Shown: piece by piece, positions 48,261 to 59,478 of the stretch
Layout of the letters: the number at the start of each line of letters is the position of its first letter
Numbering within the stretch: position 1 is the first letter of the stretch
Assembly: GCA_950295325.1 (NCBI GenBank)
Contig: OX485804.1
Coordinates: 4,464,001-4,528,000, forward strand
Reading direction: 5' to 3'
DNA from: Polytrichum commune
Lineage: Eukaryota > Streptophyta > Polytrichopsida > Polytrichales > Polytrichaceae
Length of the DNA: 64,000 nt
Program-made: the position numbers and the translations under genes
The notes under the pieces: model-generated
The model's input: the letters and a program-made list of their open reading frames with translations, nothing else
Told to the model about the DNA's origin: nothing
The model's database searches: none

Positions 48261-48725
48261 AACCTCAATTATGCACAAGTATATTTGTCTGACAAAGAAG
48301 TCTAGTATGCCATGTTTCATTCAACGGATTCATTCGAACAAATCTCTCATCGACTAGTGAAGCCTGCATATGCAAATGAAATTACATCCGACGGACATTG
48401 ATGAGAATACCGTCGTGGACATACTTCTTTAACCGTATTGGCATCATATGATATTTCTTAAAACATACAGTCTGAAGAACTAAGATTATATACATCGTAT
48501 TTATTTGTTTGAAAAAGGAACTCTGGTATGGTGCGTAATTCCATCTGTCGGAGCATTTGAACAACTGGCTAAGCTAGCGAGGCCTGCACATGCAAATGCA
48601 TTACATTTCACAAACATCAACACTCATTCACAAGAATATTACAGCGGAATTGTCGATGTTTCCTTAACCTCACACATGACACACACCTCAAACTGAACAT
48701 AGAGTCTGAAGAACTACGATTTTGC
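48255..48725. repeat. Tandem duplication in the expansin 3' flank, left arm
   Basis: Mirror of 61510-61980: two units of about 236 bp containing AGTCTGAAGAACTA and a GCATTTGCATGTGCAGG-like block. Confidence 0.75.
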
Positions 48726-48906
48726 ACAACAGTCTAAAGAACTACAATCCCCTACGGTAAAGCACAATAATTGTCTGCGTCACGCCTTCTGTTTCCTACA
48801 GGTGGCACAACCCGACCCCAAATTCCAGGCTGACAAGGAACTGTACAGACTTTGCATCGAAGACTGCCTATGAACATCTAACTAATCTATGGAAGCCCAA
48901 ATGGAC

Positions 48907-49719
48907 CTAGTATTCAAACTGCACATTGGAGACATATTCCTTCCCCGGCGTGAAGGAGTCGGGGATAGTTTCTGTGGCCACGACGGCATGTTTATGCAAC
49001 CTGGCCGTGACCATGATATCGAAAGGGCCCTTCAAGGGGCGGCCACTGGGGGGAGTGGCGACGTAGTTGACACCCCAGTCATGTCGCATGGTGATGAAGC
49101 CGCTGGCGCCTTTCTCCCGGATGGCCACGCTCTCGATGTCGCCGGATCCTGCCGTATAGCGCACCGAGAGCGCGAGCCAGAAAGGACTGGAGCCGGCGTC
49201 TACCCGGAAGGCGATCGTCTGGTTTGCGAACATGCAGGGGACGCGCTTGTACTTAATGTTGTACAGACCGATGTTGCGAAGCTCGGCGTCTTTGCCCGGG
49301 AGCGCCATGCTGCTGATGGCGTCGCCGCTGAGGTCGAACGCGGGCTCCCCCGTGCTACAGTAGGTGCCACCGGGGCACTCGTCGGTGATGACGATCCGAA
49401 TGGGGTTGGGCATGCAGGAGGAGTAGGTGCACACCATATCGTAGCATTGGCCACACCCCTTGCCTTTTGCGAAGATAGGTGAGCTTCCCGCTGCAATCGC
49501 ACTGCCGTAGGGAGAGCCGGTGAGCTTCGTAAATCCGCATGCACCCCCGCTCGAGCCTTCCCCGTGCGGATCCCCGTACCAAGTCGCGTGCCCGGGTCTC
49601 CATCCCTCGTCGTACCCGAACTGTGACAAGTTCCCGCACAACGCTCCTCTCGGGATACCAAACGCAGCATAGCTCACCACCACCATCACCACTAAGAGCT
49701 CCCTGCGAAACGCAGGCAT
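48907..49719 (-). CDS. Beta-expansin, left-arm copy
   Basis: The product is identical in all 270 residues to the copy at 60516-61328, described there in full. It is a secreted wall-loosening protein with an N-terminal signal, a double-psi beta-barrel domain (TWYGDP, CGQCYDMVC, ITDEC, FDLSG) and a C-terminal grass-pollen-allergen-type domain. The ATG at 49719 is preceded in frame only by a TTG at 49770, so I start at 49719. Transcription runs outward, away from the palindrome centre, and its 5' flank is identical to that of its twin. No intron interrupts it. Confidence 0.95.
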   Translation of the reverse strand: MPAFRRELLVVMVVVSYAAFGIPRGALCGNLSQFGYDEGWRPGHATWYGDPHGEGSSGGACGFTKLTGSPYGSAIAAGSSPIFAKGKGCGQCYDMVCTYSSCMPNPIRIVITDECPGGTYCSTGEPAFDLSGDAISSMALPGKDAELRNIGLYNIKYKRVPCMFANQTIAFRVDAGSSPFWLALSVRYTAGSGDIESVAIREKGASGFITMRHDWGVNYVATPPSGRPLKGPFDIMVTARLHKHAVVATETIPDSFTPGKEYVSNVQFEY

Positions 49720-49830
49720 CTTGAATCCGTTCGCTGAATGCTGTATGATTCTGCAAGTGGCTGCCCACAAGATAGATCGAGACAGTTAATCGCGCCGCTC
49801 TGTGACACAAGCAGCTTCTCACATTTTCCC

Positions 49831-49838
49831 TCTATATC
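49831..49838 (-). promoter_or_regulatory. Possible TATA element of the left expansin
   Basis: GATATAGA about 112 bp upstream of the ATG, mirrored in the other arm. It is a weak match and the only candidate close to the gene. Confidence 0.2.
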
Positions 49839-50756
49839 ACAGATTTGACAAGTTACGAGGCTATATTCACACAGGTGCCACCCTATTCAGAAGCAAATAT
49901 AACTCACATGCACTCTACTCAAGCCCTAGATAATTAAAACACTAACCCAGGCGCTGCTGCCATAGGACAACTAAAAATAATTAGTGTAGCTTGCAACCTT
50001 CATGAAATTGAGCTGGCACTTGTGTGTAGTCATCTTACCAAAGGAGTAATTCAAGAGTTGTGCACACACCTACGAGAAGTATCGCCACAAACTGTCTCAA
50101 AATGTGAACCCAGAACCCCTCTCAAACTCCAAGAATTGAGCTATGAAGCCGAATCTGCAGACGTTTCTACCATACACTTCCCTTCCCTCACGGGGTTCCA
50201 GAAAATTGACAAATCCCAATCTTGTCTTCAATGTCTTTGTTTGTCAACTTCTTCCAAACCCAAAGTTGTGTGGAGCCTTGTCGTTGCGACTGCACAACAT
50301 CTGTACTCCGAGAGGATCAGCGTATGCACGCCCGTTCAATAAGTTTCTGCTAGGTCCTCAAAGTTGGGTCAACATCCATGCTCAATCAATTTGTCACCCA
50401 CATCTGTGTCGAAATTTCAAGGGAAAACTCTAGCTACGCTCACAGTGAAGAAACAGAAATTTGATGCAGAAATGAACTCCCAAAGTTTGCAGATCGCTGC
50501 TCCGAACACTGCCGCAGACAGGCTCATAGAATTTTCAGACACCACGAGCGCAACAGAAGAGAGCCCAGATTTAGAGAGTTCATGAGTTTGCATACAGCGT
50601 GCCGGCGGTGCCTCTAGACGCCTTCCCAAAACGGGTCAGCCACGCCCCTGCCACTTGTCAGGCAGAAGGCCAAAATTCCCCGACATGTAAAGAACCATTC
50701 CCCCACCCGCCCGCCCGACCAATACAGAAACATTCCTCTCCTCACAGGGAAGTTTG
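49839..50756. other. Expansin upstream region, left arm
   Basis: About 0.9 kb without a transposon signature and somewhat richer in GC than its surroundings. It is identical in the two arms as far as I compared and probably includes promoter and 5' UTR. Frames here are short and unrecognised. Confidence 0.45.
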
Positions 50757-50790
50757 TGGGCATAGTCGGCCAAGATCCTAGTGATTCAGT
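50757..50790 (+). repeat. Repeat family E start fragment
   Basis: GGGCATAGTCGGCCAAGATC and a following CTAGTGATTCAG match the first 30 bp of 39266-39475. Mirrored near 59446-59478. Confidence 0.45.
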
Positions 50791-51099
50791 CTACTACTAC
50801 TAGGAGTGTAAAATCTATCCAATCTTGCAAACATGATGCCAACACACACACCCACAAAATGATGTCAAGCACTTGTGTGGGCGTATAACAAGGGATGCTT
50901 CACTTTCATCATATTGGCCATGACCTCATATGTGAACCACAAGATCTTGATAAGTCCTAAAAAGAACCACAAACACACACATAGAGATACATCTCATCAA
51001 ACCCACCCCCAAAACATTCAACATTAAATTTTCCAAGGCATGGAAATCCGCCCCCAAAAACACAAATCCCCCCCCCCAATAACACAACGCTTCCTCTAC

Positions 51100-52577
51100 C
51101 TCCCACTTACAACTACATACACGCCCTCAAATACCACCCACAACAATGCATATATATGGATGGATCATTTATTCCGCCTTCCAAAAACCCTGAGGGTCAA
51201 ATTGAGTGCAACGCTATGGGCTCAGGAGTATATAGCCCCAACAACAACACCAAGATCGCAGAAAGGCTACCAGGCTACCAAAACATCCTAAGAGTTGAAC
51301 TGAACGCAATACTCATAGCTATTAAAACTATACAAAATACCCAAGGAGAAACACATATATTCACAGATAGACTCAACAGCATGTACCTAATCAACAACCA
51401 CATACAACACCCAACTTCTCAACACCACCACCCAGACAAACTACTCATAGCAGCCATCATACACCAAATATAGTGGACCCGACATATGATCCACATACAC
51501 AAAGTACGAGCACACACAGGCATTAGTGGAAACGAAAAGGCAGACATACTAGCCAATGAGGGGACACTTAAAGATAAACCAAACACTACGCCACGCATTC
51601 ACATAGCCCACTCCACCCCCTTTTGGCTAGCTAGCTACCCCATAGCCACACATGATGGTGCCATTCGTAACCTCCACACATTCATAGCAAAAGAACACGA
51701 AAATCGCGAAACTGCACTAGCCAAAAGTAAATTCCCGTGTGTAGACAAATGGCTAAACAACGACCAAATCAACCAAAAGCTTTCTAACCACTTCTGGAAA
51801 GACGACAAAATACATGACACACAAGTTACCCAAACTCTAAAATTCAGATATGCCCAATACATGGGTAACCATAGAAAAAAAATATTTTGGCCCCTTAAGT
51901 ATCAAAACCCCAATTGTACACTATGTTGCACCAACGACAAAGACACATGGCCCCACCTACTATCGACATGCGAACACCCATACCTAAAAGGATTACGAAT
52001 TGCTAGACATAACAAAGCAGTCCACCTCATCACCCAGACCCTACAAGCCAATAAAAACACCTGATTCTTCACCTTGACCAACGCAGGCAGAATAACCAAC
52101 CAACCCCCAGACCCAACAGTCCCAGAATGGCTTCTCAAATGTACATGCACACAAAGTACATGCCAATGCCAAGCGAAATTAAGACCAGACATAATGTGCA
52201 TCATTGGAGCCCCCAACCAAATGCAAGTACCCATACTACCCTCCTCTAGCTACACTGTCCAATTCATAGAATTCACATACTGCCATGATTGATTCCCGGA
52301 ACAAGCTCGCACCCACAAACACACCAAATATGACCCACTAATCACTACATTACAAAACAATGGCTGGCAGACCAACCCCCTCGTCACCATCACAACTGGA
52401 GTAAGGGGAGCTATACACAAAAACTCCATAGAACAACTAATCAAACTCAAAGTCCCGAAAGCTTACACCAAAGCCCTCATGAAGAACATACACCAAAATG
52501 CCATCAAATACCTTACTTACCTGGTCCTAAACAAAAGAAAACTTGACAACAAACAAACCCATGTCCCCCCACCATAA
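51100..52577 (+). pseudogene. LINE ORF2 fragment: RNase H, CCHC and possible RLE domain, left arm
   Basis: One frame (codons at positions divisible by 3) runs to a TAA at 52575 with three internal stops. A type I RNase H domain is complete in key residues: Asp of YMDGSF (51159), Glu of VELNAIL (51297), Asp of IFTDRL (51366), then RAHTGISGNEKAD ending in the last Asp (51543). A CTLC-x9-H-x4-C knuckle lies near 51915. Further on, RPDIMC (52182) and IEFTYC (52269), then KYDPLITTLQNNGW and TTGVRG segments, recall PD-(D/E)xK restriction-like endonucleases. The stops (TAG 51471, TGA 52062, TGA 52290) all fit C-to-T change from CAG or CGA. The reverse transcriptase is missing, so the copy is 5' truncated. 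Confidence 0.8.
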
Positions 52578-53013
52578 GGTGGGAGACCACCTCCCCCCCC
52601 CCCCCCCCCCTATATACCACAACAGAGCCCACCTCCCAACGGAGGCATAACACCCTATACTGCATTACGCGACACCGTGATTAGTACAGGGTCAACGGGC
52701 TCAAATTCACACCAGTATAAATACACATGCGTTATCTTTTCTTTTCTTTCTGAACCTCGAACAAGTTTACAAAGCAAGGACTAGGACAAGTGTTATTGCC
52801 GTGCTACTACCTCATGTCTCAAGTGGCCTCTTATGATTTCATGTTTGTGGTTGTACACCTCATATCCTTATCCATACCCATGGCAATGAACCCACACCAA
52901 TGAACTTTGACTACCTCTAGAATAGGCATAAGTACTTCATATCTAGAAATTTAAGCACACACACATTGATGGTCCTCTCCATTCCGTTATCCATATTTTT
53001 TAAAAATAAAAAT
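52578..53013. other. LINE 3' UTR region and C-run, left arm
   Basis: Contains a CACCTC-C18 run at 52593-52610 and a 64-bp segment (about 52842-52905) that is also present at 54595-54658, 56183-56247 and 57338-57402. Confidence 0.6.
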
Positions 53014-53386
53014 TACTACATTGAATATTGTATATAGTGTCATGTGGTAATTTATGTCACTCTGGTAACTTCTCTATTGACACTTCTTATGTGTAAGTTT
53101 ACAATTATTGTCACCCTAACTTACTTAGTTCATCCACTTCTGGTACATTATGCAACCTAACAATTTTGTAATGAAATGTAGTCGTGAATGTTTGAAATTG
53201 GGATGAAAAGACATTTAGAATTGACAATCATTGCAAAATTGCAATTTTACCTTTCCCAAAAAGATTACAAGGAATGACAAATAATGTTAGGTTATCATTA
53301 GTGTTGCTGACACTGCACCGATGGTTTACAATTAGTATTGAGCAAGACAAATAGATTTGGTGACACCAAATATAATAGTTAGTGTA
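53014..53386. mobile_element. Family B CACTA-like element, left arm
   Basis: Mirror of 56850-57222, with ends CTACATTGAATATTG and, reversed, CTACACTAACTATTA. Confidence 0.65.
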
Positions 53387-53545
53387 GTTGCCCTGACTTA
53401 CTTTATGACTGTTGAATTTTCTCAAATTTTGTTGAAATATAGAGGATATTCTTATTAGATCTTCATAATGGAGCTAGTTTCCACATACAAGTGGTTGACT
53501 ATAAAATATGTTGATGATAGTGGGTTGAATTGCCTCAACATCAAA

Positions 53546-53948
53546 GGGTGGTATGATTGTTCCAAGTTGTTGGAATGCACCTGGTGACAATAAAGGGTTA
53601 ATAAAAGTGAAAGAAAAATGTGAGTTCCCCCATGCACTCTTTGTACATTCTCAGTGAATGTGACCAAATTCATTAGGATAAACTAGGAGAAGCATTTGAC
53701 TTCATCCATATGAGGTTTATAAAGAAAAATAAATTATGAGATGTTTTAAGGTGTGCTTGAGGAATATAAATGATTTCATTCCTCTTGTAGTGTGGCTTCA
53801 TCAATTAGCCATGTAATTTGAGCCTTTGAACTTTTGGATTTTGTAAGGTGAGATGGATGTCACTCCCAAACAAGGGACACGAATATTTATAATTTGGCTT
53901 GAGAACATGCATTATATTCCTTTGTTGGTTGTTCGGTGGGCTCTACAC
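53546..53948 (+). repeat. Contig-end overlap, first copy
   Basis: The 403 bp before the gap recur at 54149-54551 directly after it; I found no mismatch on comparing them. The right arm contains this sequence only once. Confidence 0.92.
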
Positions 53949-54148
53949 NNNNNNNNNNNNNNNNNNNNNNNNNNNNNNNNNNNNNNNNNNNNNNNNNNNN
54001 NNNNNNNNNNNNNNNNNNNNNNNNNNNNNNNNNNNNNNNNNNNNNNNNNNNNNNNNNNNNNNNNNNNNNNNNNNNNNNNNNNNNNNNNNNNNNNNNNNNN
54101 NNNNNNNNNNNNNNNNNNNNNNNNNNNNNNNNNNNNNNNNNNNNNNNN
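53949..54148. other. Assembly gap, 200 N
   Basis: Exactly 200 unknown bases, the usual placeholder for a gap of unknown size. The flanks overlap, so probably no sequence is missing. Confidence 0.98.
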
Positions 54149-54551
54149 GGGTGGTATGATTGTTCCAAGTTGTTGGAATGCACCTGGTGACAATAAAGGG
54201 TTAATAAAAGTGAAAGAAAAATGTGAGTTCCCCCATGCACTCTTTGTACATTCTCAGTGAATGTGACCAAATTCATTAGGATAAACTAGGAGAAGCATTT
54301 GACTTCATCCATATGAGGTTTATAAAGAAAAATAAATTATGAGATGTTTTAAGGTGTGCTTGAGGAATATAAATGATTTCATTCCTCTTGTAGTGTGGCT
54401 TCATCAATTAGCCATGTAATTTGAGCCTTTGAACTTTTGGATTTTGTAAGGTGAGATGGATGTCACTCCCAAACAAGGGACACGAATATTTATAATTTGG
54501 CTTGAGAACATGCATTATATTCCTTTGTTGGTTGTTCGGTGGGCTCTACAC
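54149..54551 (+). repeat. Contig-end overlap, second copy
   Basis: Same 403 bp as 53546-53948, offset 603 bp. Confidence 0.92.
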
Positions 54552-54667
54552 CAATTGTGGTACTCATTTAGTGCACATCACACTACCCATTTCATGTTTG
54601 TGGTTGTACACCTCATATCCTTATCCATACCCATGGCAATGAACCCACACCAAGGTAAAGGATAATC

Positions 54668-55240
54668 CCATACCCATAACACACCTATGAAAGCTTTTAA
54701 TACTGTACCTAAAACACAACTTAACCATCCAAATGTCTCCAATGCAAAGTGGAGGCGGATTTGGGTGAAAAGTGGGGAGGTTGTGGGAAAGTGTGGGGTT
54801 GGTTTTGAGCAAAAGTGGGATTGGGATTTGAGCAAGCATTGGAACATAGCTAGGGGTGGCTCACTTATATGTATAAATAAAGATCCCATCTGCAAAAGTT
54901 ATGCGAGCTCAATTTTCTTATTGGGTGAAAAGTGGGTTTTAGTGTGGAGGCGGTTTTGGGAGAAAACAAGGTTGGATTTTGATGAGAAAAAGAGCATTTT
55001 CAGCAAGTGCTAGGACGGTTTTGTGAGCCGTTTGCAATGGACTTAGTGGGAGTTTAGGGATATATTTAGGAAGCTAGGGATAAGTGACTTTAAAATTTGT
55101 TGTACATTCATATGATGTGCAATTTCTTTTATGTGTGTTTTTACCATGTCTAAGCCAATCATGCATATCACTAATACAAATGGACTTCAAAATTAAGCTA
55201 AATCACTTAGAGTGTTGGTCTAAGTACTAAATCACATTGT
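54668..55240. other. Palindrome spacer, first part
   Basis: Unique DNA between the arms. A block with GGTGAAAAGTGGG and GTGGAGGCGG-type pieces is present twice (near 54720-54800 and 54920-54970). No gene recognised. Confidence 0.5.
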
Positions 55241-56170
55241 TCGGGAAGCAACTACCAACTACAGATATCGGCATCTCCGAATATGCTTTGCACCATTCCT
55301 TACGCCGCCATGGGAATGGGTATGGGCATGAGCACGGGCATGGGCGTGGGCGTGGGCGTGGGCATGGGTATGAGTATGGGTATGGGTATGAGTATGGGTA
55401 TGGGTATGAGTATGGGTATGGGTATGGACATTGCCAAGTGTATAGATATGCATATGAAGTGTACAAAATCTAGCCCAAACATCGTGGGTTGAAGACACTA
55501 TTTAGGATACAATAAGGTGAATGGACCTAAAATGGACATTATTATTTTTAGCTTTGCACCCACTTCTCTTAAGCTACTAAACAAGCAATTTGCACGAGAT
55601 GATGATTACTACAACCAACTATCAGGATTGACATCTCCAGGTCATATGCTTTGCACCATCCTTTACCAATGGTATAGGTGTGGGTATGAGCATTGTTTAA
55701 GGTATGGATATGGCTATGAAGTGGACAACCTCTAGCATCCAAATATTGCGGGTACAATGTTATAAGGTAAGTTGGCCCAAATGGGTGTGTTTAACTCTGC
55801 ATAACATATTGAACAATTGATTAGTATGAGATGGTGACTTATACAACCAAATAGAGATCGGCATCTCCCATATCACTTTTGACCCAAGCACATGGACGAC
55901 CACGGGTATGGGTATGGGTACGGGTATCGGTACCTGTATGAGTTGTCTTTGTGTATGGTCATGTTACGATAAGGGTCTTAAGTGAACAACCTCTTGTATC
56001 CAAATAATGTGTGTTCAAGTACTATTTAGAATAAAATAAAGTAAGTAGGCTTAAAAACCTACACTTAAGCTATGAACCCGGAGCTTCTCCTAGGGTATTA
56101 CATATGCGTTTAGTATAAGGTGATGAGTAGTACACCCAATTATTGAGATTGGTATCTTTGGATATGCCCG
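55241..56170. repeat. Diverged tandem array in the palindrome spacer
   Basis: Four units of about 240-360 bp begin near 55250, 55605, 55840 and 56140. Each has a GG-CATCTCC-like block, a TTTGCACCATCCTTTACC-like block, a GGTATG-rich segment and AACCTCT-AGCATCCAAATA. The right palindrome arm begins inside the fourth unit. Confidence 0.7.
55305..55432. repeat. Hexanucleotide minisatellite (GGGTAT/GGGCAT/GGGCGT)
   Basis: About twenty units of GGNNAT and GGGCGT type within the first spacer monomer. Open frames of MG or HTHT repeats in every phase are products of this repeat, not genes. Confidence 0.95.
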
Positions 56171-56182
56171 CCATCATCCTTT

Positions 56183-57402
56183 ACCTTGGTGTGGGTTCAT
56201 TGCCATGGGTATGGATAAGGATATGAGGTGTACAACCACAAACATGAAATGGGTAGTGTGATGTGCACTAAATGAGTACCACAATTGGTGTAGAGCCCAC
56301 CGAACAACCAACAAAGGAATATAATGCATGTTCTCAAGCCAAATTATAAATATTCGTGTCCCTTGTTTGGGAGTGACATCCATCTCACCTTACAAAATCC
56401 AAAAGTTCAAAGGCTCAAATTACATGGCTAATTGATGAAGCCACACTACAAGAGGAATGAAATCATTTATATTCCTCAAGCACACCTTAAAACATCTCAT
56501 AATTTATTTTTCTTTATAAACCTCATATGGATGAAGTCAAATGCTTCTCCTAGTTTATCCTAATGAATTTGGTCGCATTCACTGAGAATGTACAAAGAGT
56601 GCATGGGGGAACTCACATTTTTCTTTCACTTTTATTAACCCTTTATTGTCACCAGGTGCATTCCAACAACTTGGAACAATCATACCACCCTTTGATGTTG
56701 AGGCAATTCAACCCACTATCATCAACATATTTTATAGTCAACCACTTGTATGTGGAAACTAGCTCCATTATGAAGATCTAATAAGAATATCCTCTATATT
56801 TCAACAAAATTTGAGAAAATTCAACAGTCATAAAGTAAGTCAGGGCAACTACACTAACTATTATATTTGGTGTCACCAAATCTATTTGTCTTGCTCAATA
56901 CTAATTGTAAACCATCGGTGCAGTGTCAGCAACACTAATGATAACCTAACATTATTTGTCATTCCTTGTAATCTTTTTGGGAAAGGTAAAATTGCAATTT
57001 TGCAATGATTGTCAATTCTAAATGTCTTTTCATCCCAATTTCAAACATTCACGACTACATTTCATTACAAAATTGTTAGGTTGCATAATGTACCAGAAGT
57101 GGATGAACTAAGTAAGTTAGGGTGACAATAATTGTAAACTTACACATAAGAAGTGTCAATAGAGAAGTTACCAGAGTGACATAAATTACCACATGACACT
57201 ATATACAATATTCAATGTAGTAATTTTTATTTTTAAAAAATATGGATAACGGAATGGAGAGGACCATCAATGTGTGTGTGCTTAAATTTCTAGATATGAA
57301 GTACTTATGCCTATTCTAGAGGTAGTCAAAGTTCATTGGTGTGGGTTCATTGCCATGGGTATGGATAAGGATATGAGGTGTACAACCACAAACATGAAAT
57401 CA
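56183..57402. repeat. 64-bp direct repeat flanking a 1.09-kb block
   Basis: A segment starting TGGTGTGGGTTCATTGCCAT and ending CAACCACAAACATGAAAT lies at 56183-56247 and again at 57338-57402. The first copy is embedded in the spacer satellite and the second adjoins the LINE 3' region. The block between contains the family B element. Confidence 0.8.
56850..57222. mobile_element. Family B CACTA-like element, right arm
   Basis: The left end CTACACTAACTATTATATTT and the right end, read in reverse, CTACATTGAATATTGTATAT form imperfect TIRs of about 27 bp. The interior matches 1749-2128. Confidence 0.7.
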
Positions 57403-57657
57403 TAAGAGGCCACTTGAGACATGAGGTAGTAGCACGGCAATAACACTTGTCCTAGTCCTTGCTTTGTAAACTTGTTCGAGGTTCAGAAAGAAAAGAAAAG
57501 ATAACGCATGTGTATTTATACTGGTGTGAATTTGAGCCCGTTGACCCTGTACTAATCACGGTGTCGCGTAATGCAGTATAGGGTGTTATGCCTCCGTTGG
57601 GAGGTGGGCTCTGTTGTGGTATATAGGGGGGGGGGGGGGGGGAGGTGGTCTCCCACC

Positions 57658-59135
57658 TTATGGTGGGGGGACATGGGTTTGTTTGTTGTCAAGTTTTCTT
57701 TTGTTTAGGACCAGGTAAGTAAGGTATTTGATGGCATTTTGGTGTATGTTCTTCATGAGGGCTTTGGTGTAAGCTTTCGGGACTTTGAGTTTGATTAGTT
57801 GTTCTATGGAGTTTTTGTGTATAGCTCCCCTTACTCCAGTTGTGATGGTGACGAGGGGGTTGGTCTGCCAGCCATTGTTTTGTAATGTAGTGATTAGTGG
57901 GTCATATTTGGTGTGTTTGTGGGTGCGAGCTTGTTCCGGGAATCAATCATGGCAGTATGTGAATTCTATGAATTGGACAGTGTAGCTAGAGGAGGGTAGT
58001 ATGGGTACTTGCATTTGGTTGGGGGCTCCAATGATGCACATTATGTCTGGTCTTAATTTCGCTTGGCATTGGCATGTACTTTGTGTGCATGTACATTTGA
58101 GAAGCCATTCTGGGACTATTGGGTCTGGGGGTTGGTTGGTTATTCTGCCTGCGTTGGTCAAGGTGAAGAATCAGGTGTTTTTATTGGCTTGTAGGGTCTG
58201 GGTGATGAGGTGGACTGCTTTGTTATGTCTAGCAATTCGTAATCCTTTTAGGTATGGGTGTTCGCATGTCGATAGTAGGTGGGGCCATGTGTCTTTGTCG
58301 TTGGTGCAACATAGTGTACAATTGGGGTTTTGATACTTAAGGGGCCAAAATATTTTTTTTCTATGGTTACCCATGTATTGGGCATATCTGAATTTTAGAG
58401 TTTGGGTAACTTGTGTGTCATGTATTTTGTCGTCTTTCCAGAAGTGGTTAGAAAGCTTTTGGTTGATTTGGTCGTTGTTTAGCCATTTGTCTACACACGG
58501 GAATTTACTTTTGGCTAGTGCAGTTTCGCGATTTTCGTGTTCTTTTGCTATGAATGTGTGGAGGTTACGAATGGCACCATCATGTGTGGCTATGGGGTAG
58601 CTAGCTAGCCAAAAGGGGGTGGAGTGGGCTATGTGAATGCGTGGCGTAGTGTTTGGTTTATCTTTAAGTGTCCCCTCATTGGCTAGTATGTCTGCCTTTT
58701 CGTTTCCACTAATGCCTGTGTGTGCTCGTACTTTGTGTATGTGGATCATATGTCGGGTCCACTATATTTGGTGTATGATGGCTGCTATGAGTAGTTTGTC
58801 TGGGTGGTGGTGTTGAGAAGTTGGGTGTTGTATGTGGTTGTTGATTAGGTACATGCTGTTGAGTCTATCTGTGAATATATGTGTTTCTCCTTGGGTATTT
58901 TGTATAGTTTTAATAGCTATGAGTATTGCGTTCAGTTCAACTCTTAGGATGTTTTGGTAGCCTGGTAGCCTTTCTGCGATCTTGGTGTTGTTGTTGGGGC
59001 TATATACTCCTGAGCCCATAGCGTTGCACTCAATTTGACCCTCAGGGTTTTTGGAAGGCGGAATAAATGATCCATCCATATATATGCATTGTTGTGGGTG
59101 GTATTTGAGGGCGTGTATGTAGTTGTAAGTGGGAG
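57658..59135 (-). pseudogene. LINE ORF2 fragment, right arm
   Basis: Mirror of 51100-52577, with the same RNase H, CCHC and possible restriction-like domains and the same three in-frame stops. One residue differs (Val-Pro-Glu context, PPDP followed by Ile here against Thr in the left arm, near 58112). Shared stops show that the decay preceded the arm duplication or was homogenised afterward. Confidence 0.8.
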
Positions 59136-59478
59136 GTAGAGGAAGCGTTGTGTTATTGGGGGGGGGGATTTGTGTTTTTGGGGGCGGATTTCCATGCCTT
59201 GGAAAATTTAATGTTGAATGTTTTGGGGGTGGGTTTGATGAGATGTATCTCTATGTGTGTGTTTGTGGTTCTTTTTAGGACTTATCAAGATCTTGTGGTT
59301 CACATATGAGGTCATGGCCAATATGATGAAAGTGAAGCATCCCTTGTTATACGCCCACACAAGTGCTTGACATCATTTTGTGGGTGTGTGTGTTGGCATC
59401 ATGTTTGCAAGATTGGATAGATTTTACACTCCTAGTAGTAGTAGACTGAATCACTAGGATCTTGGCCGACTATGCCCA

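Larger units (their letters stand above)
47481..54667 (+). repeat. Left arm of the large palindrome
   Basis: It matches 56171-62754 in reverse. Coordinates sum to 110235 for the outer part and 110236 inside a C-run (52593-52610, 18 bases here against 17). Interior differences I found are few: one substitution in the LINE fragment, one near 53664, and the C-run. The outermost 65 bp carry five transitions. True arm length is about 6.58 kb once the gap and its duplicated 403 bp are discounted. Confidence 0.95.

Noticed and set aside
48889-49482. 197-residue frame opposite the expansin (and its mirror 60753-61346)
   Set aside because: It is antisense to the expansin exon in GC-rich DNA with few stops, and its sequence has no family resemblance.
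49200-49822. Two further frames of about 155 residues overlapping the expansin
   Set aside because: They are out-of-frame shadows of the same GC-rich exon; only the 270-residue frame has domains.
53853-54276. Frames running across the N gap
   Set aside because: They are artefacts of translating unknown bases.
55227-55498. Open frames in all phases at the minisatellite (MGMG, HTHT, YPYP-type peptides)
   Set aside because: They arise from a hexanucleotide repeat that has no stop in any frame.
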